Source: an uncultured Candidatus Melainabacteria bacterium (GTDB lineage Bacteria; Cyanobacteriota; Vampirovibrionia; Gastranaerophilales; Gastranaerophilaceae). Taken from it: a stretch of DNA of 8,004 bases. Below, in pieces: positions 1 through 6,467 of the stretch (position 1 is its first letter; every line of letters starts with the position of its first letter). Under the pieces are notes generated by a model, which was given only the letters and a program-made list of their open reading frames with translations, was not told where the DNA came from and did not search any database. The stretch spans positions 1 to 8,004 of the forward strand of contig CAKUQA010000040.1 in the NCBI GenBank assembly GCA_934675225.1, written 5' to 3'. Made by a program: the position numbers and the translations under genes.

Positions 1-13
1 GATATAAAGGTTA

Positions 14-685
14 GTGTACAAACTTCTAAAAGATTTTTTTAAAGTGATATTATGTGGTTCTGGCATTGGAGTATTCATTATATTCTTATGGACACCTATT
101 CAATTTCTAATCAATATCCTAATAAAGCTTTTTGTTGTATTACCAATGTTTTTATTTTCAAAATTTATGGAAGCAACAGGCTCAAAACTCAAAAAGCTAC
201 TTGTTAATACCAACAATCAAATTCAAAATGAACTAAAATGCAAATATATTAGTGGCACAATAATTTTACCATTTATTATATTTTGGCTTTACTGTTCTTA
301 TGCTTTATTTAAAGAACTGCCATTTTCATCATCTGCAATATTATCTAATATTGTAATATTTGGTAGTTTCCCAATAAATTGGTGGATTGCATTGTTTATT
401 GCTCTAGGGCTTATTGGTTTTGCATTAATGTCATTAGAAAAAGAACTTGGGTTTTGGAATATTATTTATGCTATGTTTAATGCTTTTGCGTTATTTGATA
501 AATCTTGTATGAATTCGTTTGTAAACACGACAATAATACTTTTTGTATTTGTTTGCTTATATATCTATTCTCTGTTTGGACCGTTGGAATTCCATAGCGT
601 AATTATGGAAGATTTAGAAGCAGACCAAACCTTAACAGGACAAGAAAAATGGAGCTATTACTTGAATAAAAGAAAGAAATGGTAG
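14..685 (+). CDS. Polytopic membrane protein of unknown function
   Basis: I do not recognise this 223-residue protein. Hydrophobic stretches at about residues 11-26, 29-49, 80-99, 107-140 (long enough for two spans), 148-161 and 172-189 indicate five to seven membrane segments. A charged, polar loop lies at residues 50-79 and a hydrophilic tail rich in E, D, K and R at residues 193-223. The start is taken as GTG at 14 because an in-frame TAA lies at 5-7 and the next in-frame ATG is residue 45, inside a membrane segment. The AAAGG at 6-10 sits only 3 bases before the GTG, unusually close, so the start is less certain than the frame. It is the first visible gene of a six-gene run; its stop is 4 bases before the next start and overlaps that gene's ribosome binding site, which suggests translational coupling. 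The length is close to that of ExbB/TolQ proteins, but the number of spans and the lack of their motifs argue against that identity. Confidence 0.8.
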   Translation: MYKLLKDFFKVILCGSGIGVFIIFLWTPIQFLINILIKLFVVLPMFLFSKFMEATGSKLKKLLVNTNNQIQNELKCKYISGTIILPFIIFWLYCSYALFKELPFSSSAILSNIVIFGSFPINWWIALFIALGLIGFALMSLEKELGFWNIIYAMFNAFALFDKSCMNSFVNTTIILFVFVCLYIYSLFGPLEFHSVIMEDLEADQTLTGQEKWSYYLNKRKKW

Positions 686-689
686 GAAT

Positions 690-1118
690 ATGGAACAATT
701 TAAAAAGGCAATAGATGATTTAGGCGTTGCAAATGTTTTGGCAATTTGTTTGATTTTGTTCACGCTGATTGTTTGTATGATATTTTATGGGATTAACACA
801 GCAGGAAACAATTCTAAAAATGTTGAAACCCCCAAAAGTCAAATAGTTCAAAAACAAGCTGCAACTACTACAAACAAAGCTACTTCACAAAAATCAAATA
901 TTAATCACAAAACAGTAACAAGCAGTTCAAAAAGCTCAAAAACTGTACCACAAGCTAAAACTCAAAATACGGTTAACCAAACAAAACCTAATAATAATGT
1001 TTCACAAACGGCAAAGAAACCTGTTTCACAAGCAAAAACAGTACAACCAATAAAAGCTAAACCGAAACCAGCACCAAAAGTAGATATTCAAACCACAGAA
1101 GATTGGTTTAATGATTAA
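690..1118 (+). CDS. Single-pass membrane-anchored protein with low-complexity linker
   Basis: This 142-residue protein has one N-terminal transmembrane segment at about residues 13-35, preceded by a short, likely cytoplasmic, stretch. About 95 residues follow that are rich in K, Q, T, S, N and A, with a KPKPAPK stretch near the end, and the protein closes with the acidic tail TTEDWFND. The linker would lie in the periplasm and is probably extended or disordered. The layout (N-terminal anchor, then a Lys/Pro/Gln-rich spacer) resembles the front of TonB or TolA, but no folded C-terminal domain follows; the next gene supplies a TonB-like one. The ribosome binding site TAGGA overlaps the stop codon of the preceding gene. 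Function is unknown, and low-complexity composition makes homology claims unsafe. The conserved-looking tail could be a docking peptide; that is inference. Confidence 0.8.
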   Translation: MEQFKKAIDDLGVANVLAICLILFTLIVCMIFYGINTAGNNSKNVETPKSQIVQKQAATTTNKATSQKSNINHKTVTSSSKSSKTVPQAKTQNTVNQTKPNNNVSQTAKKPVSQAKTVQPIKAKPKPAPKVDIQTTEDWFND

Positions 1119-1138
1119 GTTTTAAGGAGAAGAAAAAT

Positions 1139-2020
1139 ATGAAAATAAAAGGGATATTAACAGCTATATTATTGCTTTTGGTTGGAATTTTCAATTCTGC
1201 AAATGCAGAAGTTTGGCTACCAATAACGGCAGAAAACGGGAAAGTCAGTGAAGTCGAAATTGATACAATTGATATTGATTCTAATATTGCAACTTATTCA
1301 TTAAAGAGAAAAGATGCAAATTATGAATATATTGCTAAAATGAAAATTAATCTTGATAATAAAACTTTTGCAATTGTAAATAATGCAGCATATTCAAATG
1401 GGAAACAAGTTTCATTCAAAGATAATTCCAATAAATTATCATATAGTGCAATAAAAGATGGAACTTTGGCGGATTCAGTATATAAAATGCTAATTATTGC
1501 AAAAGAAAGTCCGGCTTTAGATGTGAAATTAAAAACTTGGAATAAATATTTCAAAAGACAACAAAGACTAGTCCAGGGGAGCTGGCACCCTAATAATGTT
1601 GATGGATATGAACCTCCTCACAATGCAATCGCATACGTAACAGTCGTTCTTGATAAATATGGGAATATACTTTCAAGAACGTATCAGAATAATACAAATA
1701 CTGATCCAATATATTCAAGATTTAATGAAAACTTAGAGCAAGAAATTAATAAGATTTTTATTAAGAATAGTAAATTTGAACCACTTCCATACGAATTTAA
1801 GGGAGATAAAATCATTGTTGTAATGAAATTTACTTATTCTTTTGATCGTAATGCAAAATCTGAAAAGATTTCTTGGGAAGAAACCGGTATTGGGTATTTA
1901 GGCTTTGGTAAAAACAAATCTAATTGGGTGATTGTTGGAAAAGCAATATATGTTATTGTCGCATTACCTGCTGCAATTCCTTGTGCTTTATTTCACATAA
2001 ATGTATATGATTGGTTATAG
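1139..2020 (+). CDS. Exported protein with adhesin-E-like N-terminus and TonB C-terminal-like domain
   Basis: The 293-residue product begins with a Sec signal peptide (residues 1-23, predicted cleavage after NANA-23). Residues 24-130 read like a surface-adhesin-E-type beta domain: a VWLPI opening, a stretch rich in VEIDTIDID, then YEYIAKMKINLDNKTF. Residues about 149-238 resemble the TonB/TolA C-terminal fold: W at 149, then AYVTVVLDKYGNILSRTYQ, a helix with EINKIF, then FEPLPYEFKGDKIIVVMKFTY. In known TonB/TolA proteins this domain touches outer-membrane receptors or Tol partners; here it lacks an N-terminal anchor. A hydrophobic segment at about 262-285 could anchor the C-terminus in a membrane. 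The start is supported by AAGGAG at 1124-1129, 9 bases upstream. It follows the previous gene by 20 bases. The domain calls rest on motif memory, not on a profile search. Confidence 0.75.
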   Translation: MKIKGILTAILLLLVGIFNSANAEVWLPITAENGKVSEVEIDTIDIDSNIATYSLKRKDANYEYIAKMKINLDNKTFAIVNNAAYSNGKQVSFKDNSNKLSYSAIKDGTLADSVYKMLIIAKESPALDVKLKTWNKYFKRQQRLVQGSWHPNNVDGYEPPHNAIAYVTVVLDKYGNILSRTYQNNTNTDPIYSRFNENLEQEINKIFIKNSKFEPLPYEFKGDKIIVVMKFTYSFDRNAKSEKISWEETGIGYLGFGKNKSNWVIVGKAIYVIVALPAAIPCALFHINVYDWL

Positions 2021-2042
2021 TCATAAGAAAGGATTTACTAAT

Positions 2043-3527
2043 ATGAAACTTTATAAAGTTATAGTAACAACATTATTACTAGGTACAATGTGTACAAACG
2101 TAGCTTTTGGGATTGAAAATGACTCAATATTAGGAATTGAAGAATTTCCAAATACTCAAAGTTTACAAGCTATTATAACTCCGACAGAAACTCAACAAAG
2201 CAATATTGCTAAATATTTAAAGCAACATACAAATGAGCAAAATTTAGAAGTATTTCTTACTTGGAGAAATGCTGTCAACTCTTCTCTATCCCAAAATAAC
2301 AATTACAGGGAGTTATTGGCAAAAGAATTACATTCAGAGGATGCAGTAAAAACAGTGCAAAATCAGCTATCTAAGACTGGATTGTATTTATTAAATTCAG
2401 AAGGAAAGTATAAATTAGCAATTAATTACGATAAAATTTACAAACTTTATGGAAAGCATATACCTGCAGATTGGGCTTTGTATTTGAAAGACTTATCCAT
2501 AGAACAAAAATGTTCCCCAAATATCTTATCTGATAAAGAACAAAATCTTGTCATGTGGGAAGATTTTGTTAAGACTTATCCAAACTTTGAAGAAATTTAT
2601 GTAATTTATGAAAAAATGCAACATTACGAAAAAGATTATTTTACATCAGGCGTTTTTAAAGGGAAAAAGAACAATGCTAATATATATAAAGATAAAGTAG
2701 TTGTAGCTTATGACAAATTCTCGGATAAACACCCCTATTCCAATTATGCTGTAATTTGTACAAGATTATCAAATCTAAAAAAGTTAAAACATTCTTTTGT
2801 TTCACCTTATAAAAATCAATATACAGCTATTAATGAATACAAAAGTAAACTTGCCACTTTCAAAGCAAACCAGAATTTTGTAAGAGAACATGCGGAATTT
2901 GTTTATGACTTAGACAATAATTGTTGGCATAAATATTCAGACGAATATATTAGAGGGAACTACATTTTCGTATTACCGGAAAGCGATACCGAGTTTAAAA
3001 TATTCGATAAAAATTACATTGAAGGTTCAGTTGTAACAACTCCGAAAGCTTATAATCTTAAAGATTTATGTGTGAAAAACAATCGAATTTTCTTGTACGA
3101 CAACACAGATTTAAAAATCCAAGAAATGACTTTTAACAAAGATGCTAATCATGTAGAATTCAAAGATATTGATAAAGTAACATTAGCAGACATTTATAAG
3201 GATGAAACTATTCTTTATACATCAAGTTTAGCAAAAACAGAGAACGATAATGTTCAGTTAATTATCAAAGGGAAAAAATATCCTAAAAAATTCTTCCTAT
3301 ATAATGATACACAAAATCCTTATGCTAAATACAACTTTGATAATAACCCTAATGTTCAATTTATAAACAACTTTGAATTCGTAGTAAACAGTAAAACAAC
3401 CTTATATCTAAAACCAATTTTGGAAGAAACTAATGAGGAAGTCTTTCCAGATACTACTTTGGGAGATGAAAACATAGAAAAAGATAAATCTGAAATATTA
3501 CCGATTTATGAATTTATTTTTAAGTAA
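2043..3527 (+). CDS. Large exported protein of unknown function
   Basis: I do not recognise this family. The start is set at ATG 2043, giving 494 residues, because AAAGGA at 2028-2033 lies 9 bases upstream and the protein then begins with a standard signal peptide (MKLYK, hydrophobic core, A-F-G at residues 21-23, probable cleavage before IEND). An in-frame ATG at 2001 would overlap the previous gene and put 14 polar residues before the signal peptide. The mature protein is hydrophilic and rich in K, N, Y and D, with no later membrane segment. The first half (about 30-270) looks mainly helical, including an NLEVFLTWRNAVNSSL stretch; the second half (about 290-440) looks beta-rich, alternating short strands such as NYIFVLP and NRIFLYD with turns. 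Expected location is periplasm or cell surface. There is no lipobox at the single Cys (residue 17) in the signal region. Confidence 0.8.
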   Translation: MKLYKVIVTTLLLGTMCTNVAFGIENDSILGIEEFPNTQSLQAIITPTETQQSNIAKYLKQHTNEQNLEVFLTWRNAVNSSLSQNNNYRELLAKELHSEDAVKTVQNQLSKTGLYLLNSEGKYKLAINYDKIYKLYGKHIPADWALYLKDLSIEQKCSPNILSDKEQNLVMWEDFVKTYPNFEEIYVIYEKMQHYEKDYFTSGVFKGKKNNANIYKDKVVVAYDKFSDKHPYSNYAVICTRLSNLKKLKHSFVSPYKNQYTAINEYKSKLATFKANQNFVREHAEFVYDLDNNCWHKYSDEYIRGNYIFVLPESDTEFKIFDKNYIEGSVVTTPKAYNLKDLCVKNNRIFLYDNTDLKIQEMTFNKDANHVEFKDIDKVTLADIYKDETILYTSSLAKTENDNVQLIIKGKKYPKKFFLYNDTQNPYAKYNFDNNPNVQFINNFEFVVNSKTTLYLKPILEETNEEVFPDTTLGDENIEKDKSEILPIYEFIFK

Positions 3528-3544
3528 CAGGAGGTTCTCACAAC

Positions 3545-3961
3545 ATGAAAAAATTATTAATTTTACTACTTTTAACAATGTTTTCTTTGCCAACTTTAGC
3601 CGTAACTTCATACGACAGATATGGCAATAGAACAGGAACATATAGCACAAACGGAAATACAACTACACAATATGACAGATATGGAAATCGGACAGGTTCT
3701 TACAAAACGGATTCTTATGGAACAACAACCACGTACGACAGATATGGAAACAGAACGGGTTCCTACAAAACAGATTCATACGGAGTTACAACCCAATATG
3801 ATAGATATGGCAACAAACTCGGAACTTTTAAAACTGATAAATATGGAGTAACCACAGAATACGACCATTATGGAAATAAAGTCGGTACGCGTAAAACCGA
3901 TAGAGACGGTACTACAACAACCTATGACAAATACGGCAATAGAACTGGTAGTTACAGATAA
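3545..3961 (+). CDS. Exported YDRYGNRTG-repeat protein
   Basis: The 138-residue product has a signal peptide of about 19 residues (LPTLA then VTS). Nearly everything after it consists of repeats starting at residues 23, 43, 64, 85, 106 and 127. Each full unit is 21 residues (20 in the first, 12 in the last, truncated one) with the pattern YDRYGNRTGSYKTDSYGTTT. The YDxxGN core recalls the YD repeats of Rhs and wall-associated proteins, but the protein is tiny, has no toxin or shell domain, and the period and spacing are its own, so I would not call it Rhs. It is probably a secreted beta-rich fibre or surface peptide; the Tyr/Gly/Asn/Thr composition would suit stacked beta-turns. The strong ribosome binding site AGGAGG (3529-3534) lies 10 bases upstream, one of the best in the window, hinting at high expression. 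It lies 17 bases after the preceding gene and 14 before the next. Confidence 0.85.
   Translation: MKKLLILLLLTMFSLPTLAVTSYDRYGNRTGTYSTNGNTTTQYDRYGNRTGSYKTDSYGTTTTYDRYGNRTGSYKTDSYGVTTQYDRYGNKLGTFKTDKYGVTTEYDHYGNKVGTRKTDRDGTTTTYDKYGNRTGSYR
3611..3958 (+). repeat. Tandem 63-base coding repeats (six units)
   Basis: Units begin at 3611, 3671, 3734, 3797, 3860 and 3923. Each encodes about 21 residues beginning Y-D-[RHK]-Y-G-N, except the first (20) and the last, partial one (12). The units drift in synonymous positions (for example GACAGATATGG, GATAGATATGG, GACCATTATGG), so they are an old array held by protein-level selection rather than a fresh DNA duplication. The last three units diverge most, with RTGSYK becoming KLGTFK and KVGTRK. 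Confidence 0.9.
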
Positions 3962-3975
3962 GAAAGTAGGAAAAA

Positions 3976-4695
3976 ATGTATTGTTCAAAATGTGGACACA
4001 AAATTGAAAATAATCAAAATTTCTGTGGGAGTTGCGGAAATGATTTAACAACTAATGAGTTTACTCATGAGATAGGAAATACAACTTCTAACAAAATTAT
4101 GAGAATATTCTCTGTATTATTTTTAGTTTTATTTATTGGTAGTGGATTGTTTTATCTGTTTGGCGGAAAAGTTTCAAAACCTGCAAACTATGATTTATCA
4201 ACACCGAGTCAAGTACTAACCAAGATTGATGAATTACAGGCAGAGTATTTTACATTAATCAAACGTAATGACGTGTTACTTGTTCCACAAGGACATGAAT
4301 TTGAAGAAGACCGAGTGGAACTGGATGCTCTGTTTGAGAAGGTGAAAAATAATATTAATCACAAAAATCCTTACTATCAGGAATATTTAGACATTGAACA
4401 AGAATATGCAAATAATGACGGAGAAACAACTCAGGAAGTAAACTATTTTGCTCAAAGGCATTATGACGCAGTTGATAAATTGTTAAATGAAACATATCAA
4501 GCGGTAAGAGCAAAAATTCCACAAGAAGACTTCAAGCAATTAATACAAAGCGAACTTGCCTGGCTAAGAGAAGTTGAAGCTTATCATAAAGTCTATGAAC
4601 AACAGGAATATGGTACGATACGAACTCTTATGAACTACAATTACGAAATAAATATGAGAAATTTCAGAACATTGTTACTAATGTTGTATCTATAA
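3976..4695 (+). CDS. Zinc-ribbon, single-TM protein with LprI-like C-terminal domain
   Basis: This 239-residue protein opens with a zinc ribbon (C3-x2-C6 and C17-x2-C20, in the form YCSKCGHKI then NFCGSCGN). A transmembrane segment follows at about residues 43-62 and then a soluble region. Residues about 155-239 resemble the LprI/DUF1311 domain: AVDKLLNETYQAV, a helix break at KIPQEDF, then QSELAWLREVEAY with W196. LprI proteins are known as lysozyme-inhibitor-like envelope proteins, but the domain is widespread and often uncharacterised, and the Cys pairs seen in many members are missing here. Topology is inferred as a cytoplasmic zinc ribbon and a periplasmic LprI-like domain. The start is supported by AGGA at 3968-3971. 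It is the last gene of the envelope run: 65 bases later a new promoter begins the next unit, and no convincing terminator is visible in the gap. Confidence 0.8.
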   Translation: MYCSKCGHKIENNQNFCGSCGNDLTTNEFTHEIGNTTSNKIMRIFSVLFLVLFIGSGLFYLFGGKVSKPANYDLSTPSQVLTKIDELQAEYFTLIKRNDVLLVPQGHEFEEDRVELDALFEKVKNNINHKNPYYQEYLDIEQEYANNDGETTQEVNYFAQRHYDAVDKLLNETYQAVRAKIPQEDFKQLIQSELAWLREVEAYHKVYEQQEYGTIRTLMNYNYEINMRNFRTLLLMLYL

Positions 4696-4741
4696 CCTAG
4701 AAAAATTAAGAAAATATTTACAAAAGTAATGCTTATCAGAT

Positions 4742-4754
4742 ATTATGCTATAAT
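4742..4754 (+). promoter_or_regulatory. Extended -10 promoter giving a probable leaderless transcript; short dyad
   Basis: TATGCTATAAT contains an exact TGn extended -10 element with a perfect TATAAT at 4749-4754. Six bases separate it from the ATG at 4761, so a normal start of transcription would fall on or within a base or two of that ATG. No Shine-Dalgarno precedes the gene. The same bases form a small dyad, ATTAT (4742-4746) and ATAAT (4750-4754), which could be an operator. An alternative promoter, TTTACA at 4717-4722 with TATTAT at 4741-4746 (18-base spacing), would give a leader of under 10 bases, still without a ribosome binding site. Confidence 0.6.
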
Positions 4755-4760
4755 CGTCAA

Positions 4761-5279
4761 ATGAATAATATTAGCAATCAATTATTTGATAATTTGTTTA
4801 AAACAAAGCCTACAACAAGGCAAATTGTAGAGAAACTTGCAGGATTTAATCCTAGTTTAATGGACAATGATAGGCAATTTTGTTATTTCTTCGATCAAAT
4901 AGCTTTAAAGAATGGATACAAAGATTTTGAATTACCTCCTTATTGGTCTATTTGTAGAGCTATATATAATTATAAACGTGCTAATAATATAAAAGCGAAA
5001 GACTCAGCTCCCAAAAAATCTGCATTAGTTAATAATGTAGAAGTTAATAATCCACTCGTAGGGGTTTATCAATTTAATATTAACCGCCCTAGCATAAAAC
5101 AGATAATTGAAAGAATTGCTGAATATGACGATTATGTGTTATCAAATGATAGAAAATTAGTTGAATTATTTGATACTGTAGCCTTAAAGAATGGTTATTT
5201 AAAAGATAGTTTACCTAAATACTGGAATATTATAAGAGCAGCTTTTGATTATAAGAAAGATAATAAAGGAGTTTCATAA
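4761..5279 (+). CDS. Duplicated-domain protein of unknown function, upstream of tcmP
   Basis: This 172-residue soluble protein is built of two copies of one domain that I do not recognise. Residues 17-75 align without gaps to 110-168 (offset 93) with 26 identities in 59 positions by my count. The shared pattern is P..[RK]QI.E..A, then NDR, then FD.[IV]ALKNGY, then LP.YW.I.RA...YK. The linker at 76-109 is polar. Conserved charged and aromatic residues (NDR, FD, YW, R) suggest a helical binding module, and two copies would suit a dimeric or two-site ligand. There is no signal peptide or membrane segment. Its stop codon directly abuts the GTG of tcmP, and its own 3' end carries the tcmP ribosome binding site, so the two are almost certainly co-translated. 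Its start lacks a Shine-Dalgarno and sits just after a -10 box. Its linkage to tcmP makes it a candidate specificity or accessory subunit; that is inference. Confidence 0.8.
   Translation: MNNISNQLFDNLFKTKPTTRQIVEKLAGFNPSLMDNDRQFCYFFDQIALKNGYKDFELPPYWSICRAIYNYKRANNIKAKDSAPKKSALVNNVEVNNPLVGVYQFNINRPSIKQIIERIAEYDDYVLSNDRKLVELFDTVALKNGYLKDSLPKYWNIIRAAFDYKKDNKGVS
5266..5271 (+). promoter_or_regulatory. Ribosome binding site that fixes the tcmP GTG start
   Basis: AAAGGAG runs from 5265/5266 to 5271 inside the last codons of the upstream gene, 8 bases before the GTG at 5280. The first in-frame ATG is residue 34, so this site supports GTG as the real start. Confidence 0.75.
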
Positions 5280-6467
5280 GTGTTAGATACAGGCAAGCTA
5301 CATGTTAATTATAAGAAATCAAAATCAAATAAAAGAGTCAAAATAGAAAAATACACATATGACGATTTTGATTTTTATATGTGGCCATACGAAGCACAAA
5401 CAATGGTAAAACATAAAGTTTTAGAAGAGTATTTACGCGTTTGGGCTATCAAATTAGGTTCTGCAAATGATATAAATTATTATGATGGGTTTAGTGGTTG
5501 TGGTGCATATTATGATTCAAATGAAAAAGAATTATGTTTTGGATCTCCAATTATAGCAAAACAACAATTTCTTAACGCAAAACAAACGAGTCGCAGTTCT
5601 TTTTATTTTAACGACAAGTATAAAGAAAACATTGAAAATCTTAAAAAAGTTTTTGTTAATTCTGGACTACCAACAAATAACATCGTTTATACAATTGGAG
5701 AATTTGAAGATAATATTGGGAAATTTTTAGATTTTTTGGAAAAGAATCCAAAACCTACCTTTTTTATGATTGATCCATTTGGTATTAATGCTCATTTTTC
5801 AACTATTGAACGAATAATGAAAATTCCAAAGACTGAAGTATTCTTTAATTTCATGTATAATTTTACGCGCCGTTTTACTGGCTATAAAAATTCAGAAGAA
5901 ATTATAACAAAATTATTTGGAACAGAAAATTGGCTACAATTTAAATCTTTAAATGGTGACTTAAAAGAAACTGCACTTAGAGATTTATATCGTCAACAAT
6001 TAAAAAAATGTGCAAAATATGTCTATCAATATAGAATGTCTTTCCCTAATGATAAAAGAACATACTATTATTTATTTCATGCAACGAATAATAGGGAAGG
6101 ATGCTCTATAATGAAAGATGCTTTTGCTAAAATTAATTTTGGTAAAGTTGAATTTCTTGGGCCAAATCAACCAAATCCAGAACAATTAGCATTATGGGAT
6201 CAAACTCAAGACAAAATTGAACAATTAAAATTATTAATCTGGGCAGAATATCAAGGAAAATCTATATTGTATGACGAAATCGTAGATAAATATATAGATT
6301 CATCAACTTTTTTACAACGGCATATTAAAAAAGCAATTGTTTCTATGCAAGGAGAATATTTAGTTATAGAGCATAAAAAAACAAGAACAAGAACTGTTGA
6401 TTTTGGGGATACTGTTAATTTTTTTAAAGAATTACATATGCAACCAGTTCAAACAACCTTATTTTAA
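5280..6467 (+). CDS. tcmP: Three-Cys-motif partner protein TcmP (methyltransferase-like)
   Basis: This 395-residue protein matches the TcmP family in layout and length. The N-terminal half looks like a class I methyltransferase-type Rossmann domain: the family hallmark T-x2-KHKVLEEYLRVW at residues 41-55, YYDGFSGCG at 67-75 (motif-I-like glycine loop), FNDKY at 110-114, and FFMIDPFG at 161-168 (in the place of the DPPY motif of methyltransferases). Residues about 310-375 look like a winged helix (LYDEIVDKY, then ALxS-like helix, then a basic KKTRTRT wing). The protein ends QTTLF (391-395), which fits the beta-clamp-binding pentapeptide Q-x-x-L-F. TcmP is known as the regular genomic partner of PF07505 three-Cys proteins; its reaction is not established, and the methyltransferase role is inferred from motifs. 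It starts with GTG directly after the preceding stop. Its stop overlaps the convergent DUF5131 stop. Confidence 0.88.
   Translation: MLDTGKLHVNYKKSKSNKRVKIEKYTYDDFDFYMWPYEAQTMVKHKVLEEYLRVWAIKLGSANDINYYDGFSGCGAYYDSNEKELCFGSPIIAKQQFLNAKQTSRSSFYFNDKYKENIENLKKVFVNSGLPTNNIVYTIGEFEDNIGKFLDFLEKNPKPTFFMIDPFGINAHFSTIERIMKIPKTEVFFNFMYNFTRRFTGYKNSEEIITKLFGTENWLQFKSLNGDLKETALRDLYRQQLKKCAKYVYQYRMSFPNDKRTYYYLFHATNNREGCSIMKDAFAKINFGKVEFLGPNQPNPEQLALWDQTQDKIEQLKLLIWAEYQGKSILYDEIVDKYIDSSTFLQRHIKKAIVSMQGEYLVIEHKKTRTRTVDFGDTVNFFKELHMQPVQTTLF

Noticed and set aside
1321..1554. Minus-strand open frame of 77 codons
   Set aside because: It lies wholly inside the exported TonB_C-like gene, which has a signal peptide and good ribosome binding site; the frame is a shadow.
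2001..2042. Earlier ATG start for the large exported protein
   Set aside because: It overlaps the preceding gene by 20 bases and would bury the signal peptide; ATG 2043 has a proper ribosome binding site.
3621..3851. Plus-strand open frame of 76 codons inside the repeat gene
   Set aside because: The DNA repeat keeps a second frame open by periodicity. It has no ribosome binding site, while the main frame has a signal peptide and AGGAGG.
3611..3958. Regular ~63-base repeats suggesting a CRISPR or satellite array
   Set aside because: The repeats are contiguous, in frame and without unique spacers; they encode protein repeats.
3545..3961. Rhs/YD-repeat toxin fragment
   Set aside because: Only the YDxxGN core is shared; there is a full signal peptide, an intact stop and a different repeat period, with no toxin domain.
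3776..4051. Minus-strand open frame of 91 codons across the repeat gene and the zinc-ribbon gene
   Set aside because: It is antisense to two well-supported genes, straddles their junction, and shows no recognisable protein features.
4696..4740. Terminator for the envelope operon
   Set aside because: No stable stem followed by a T-run is visible in this short AT-rich gap.
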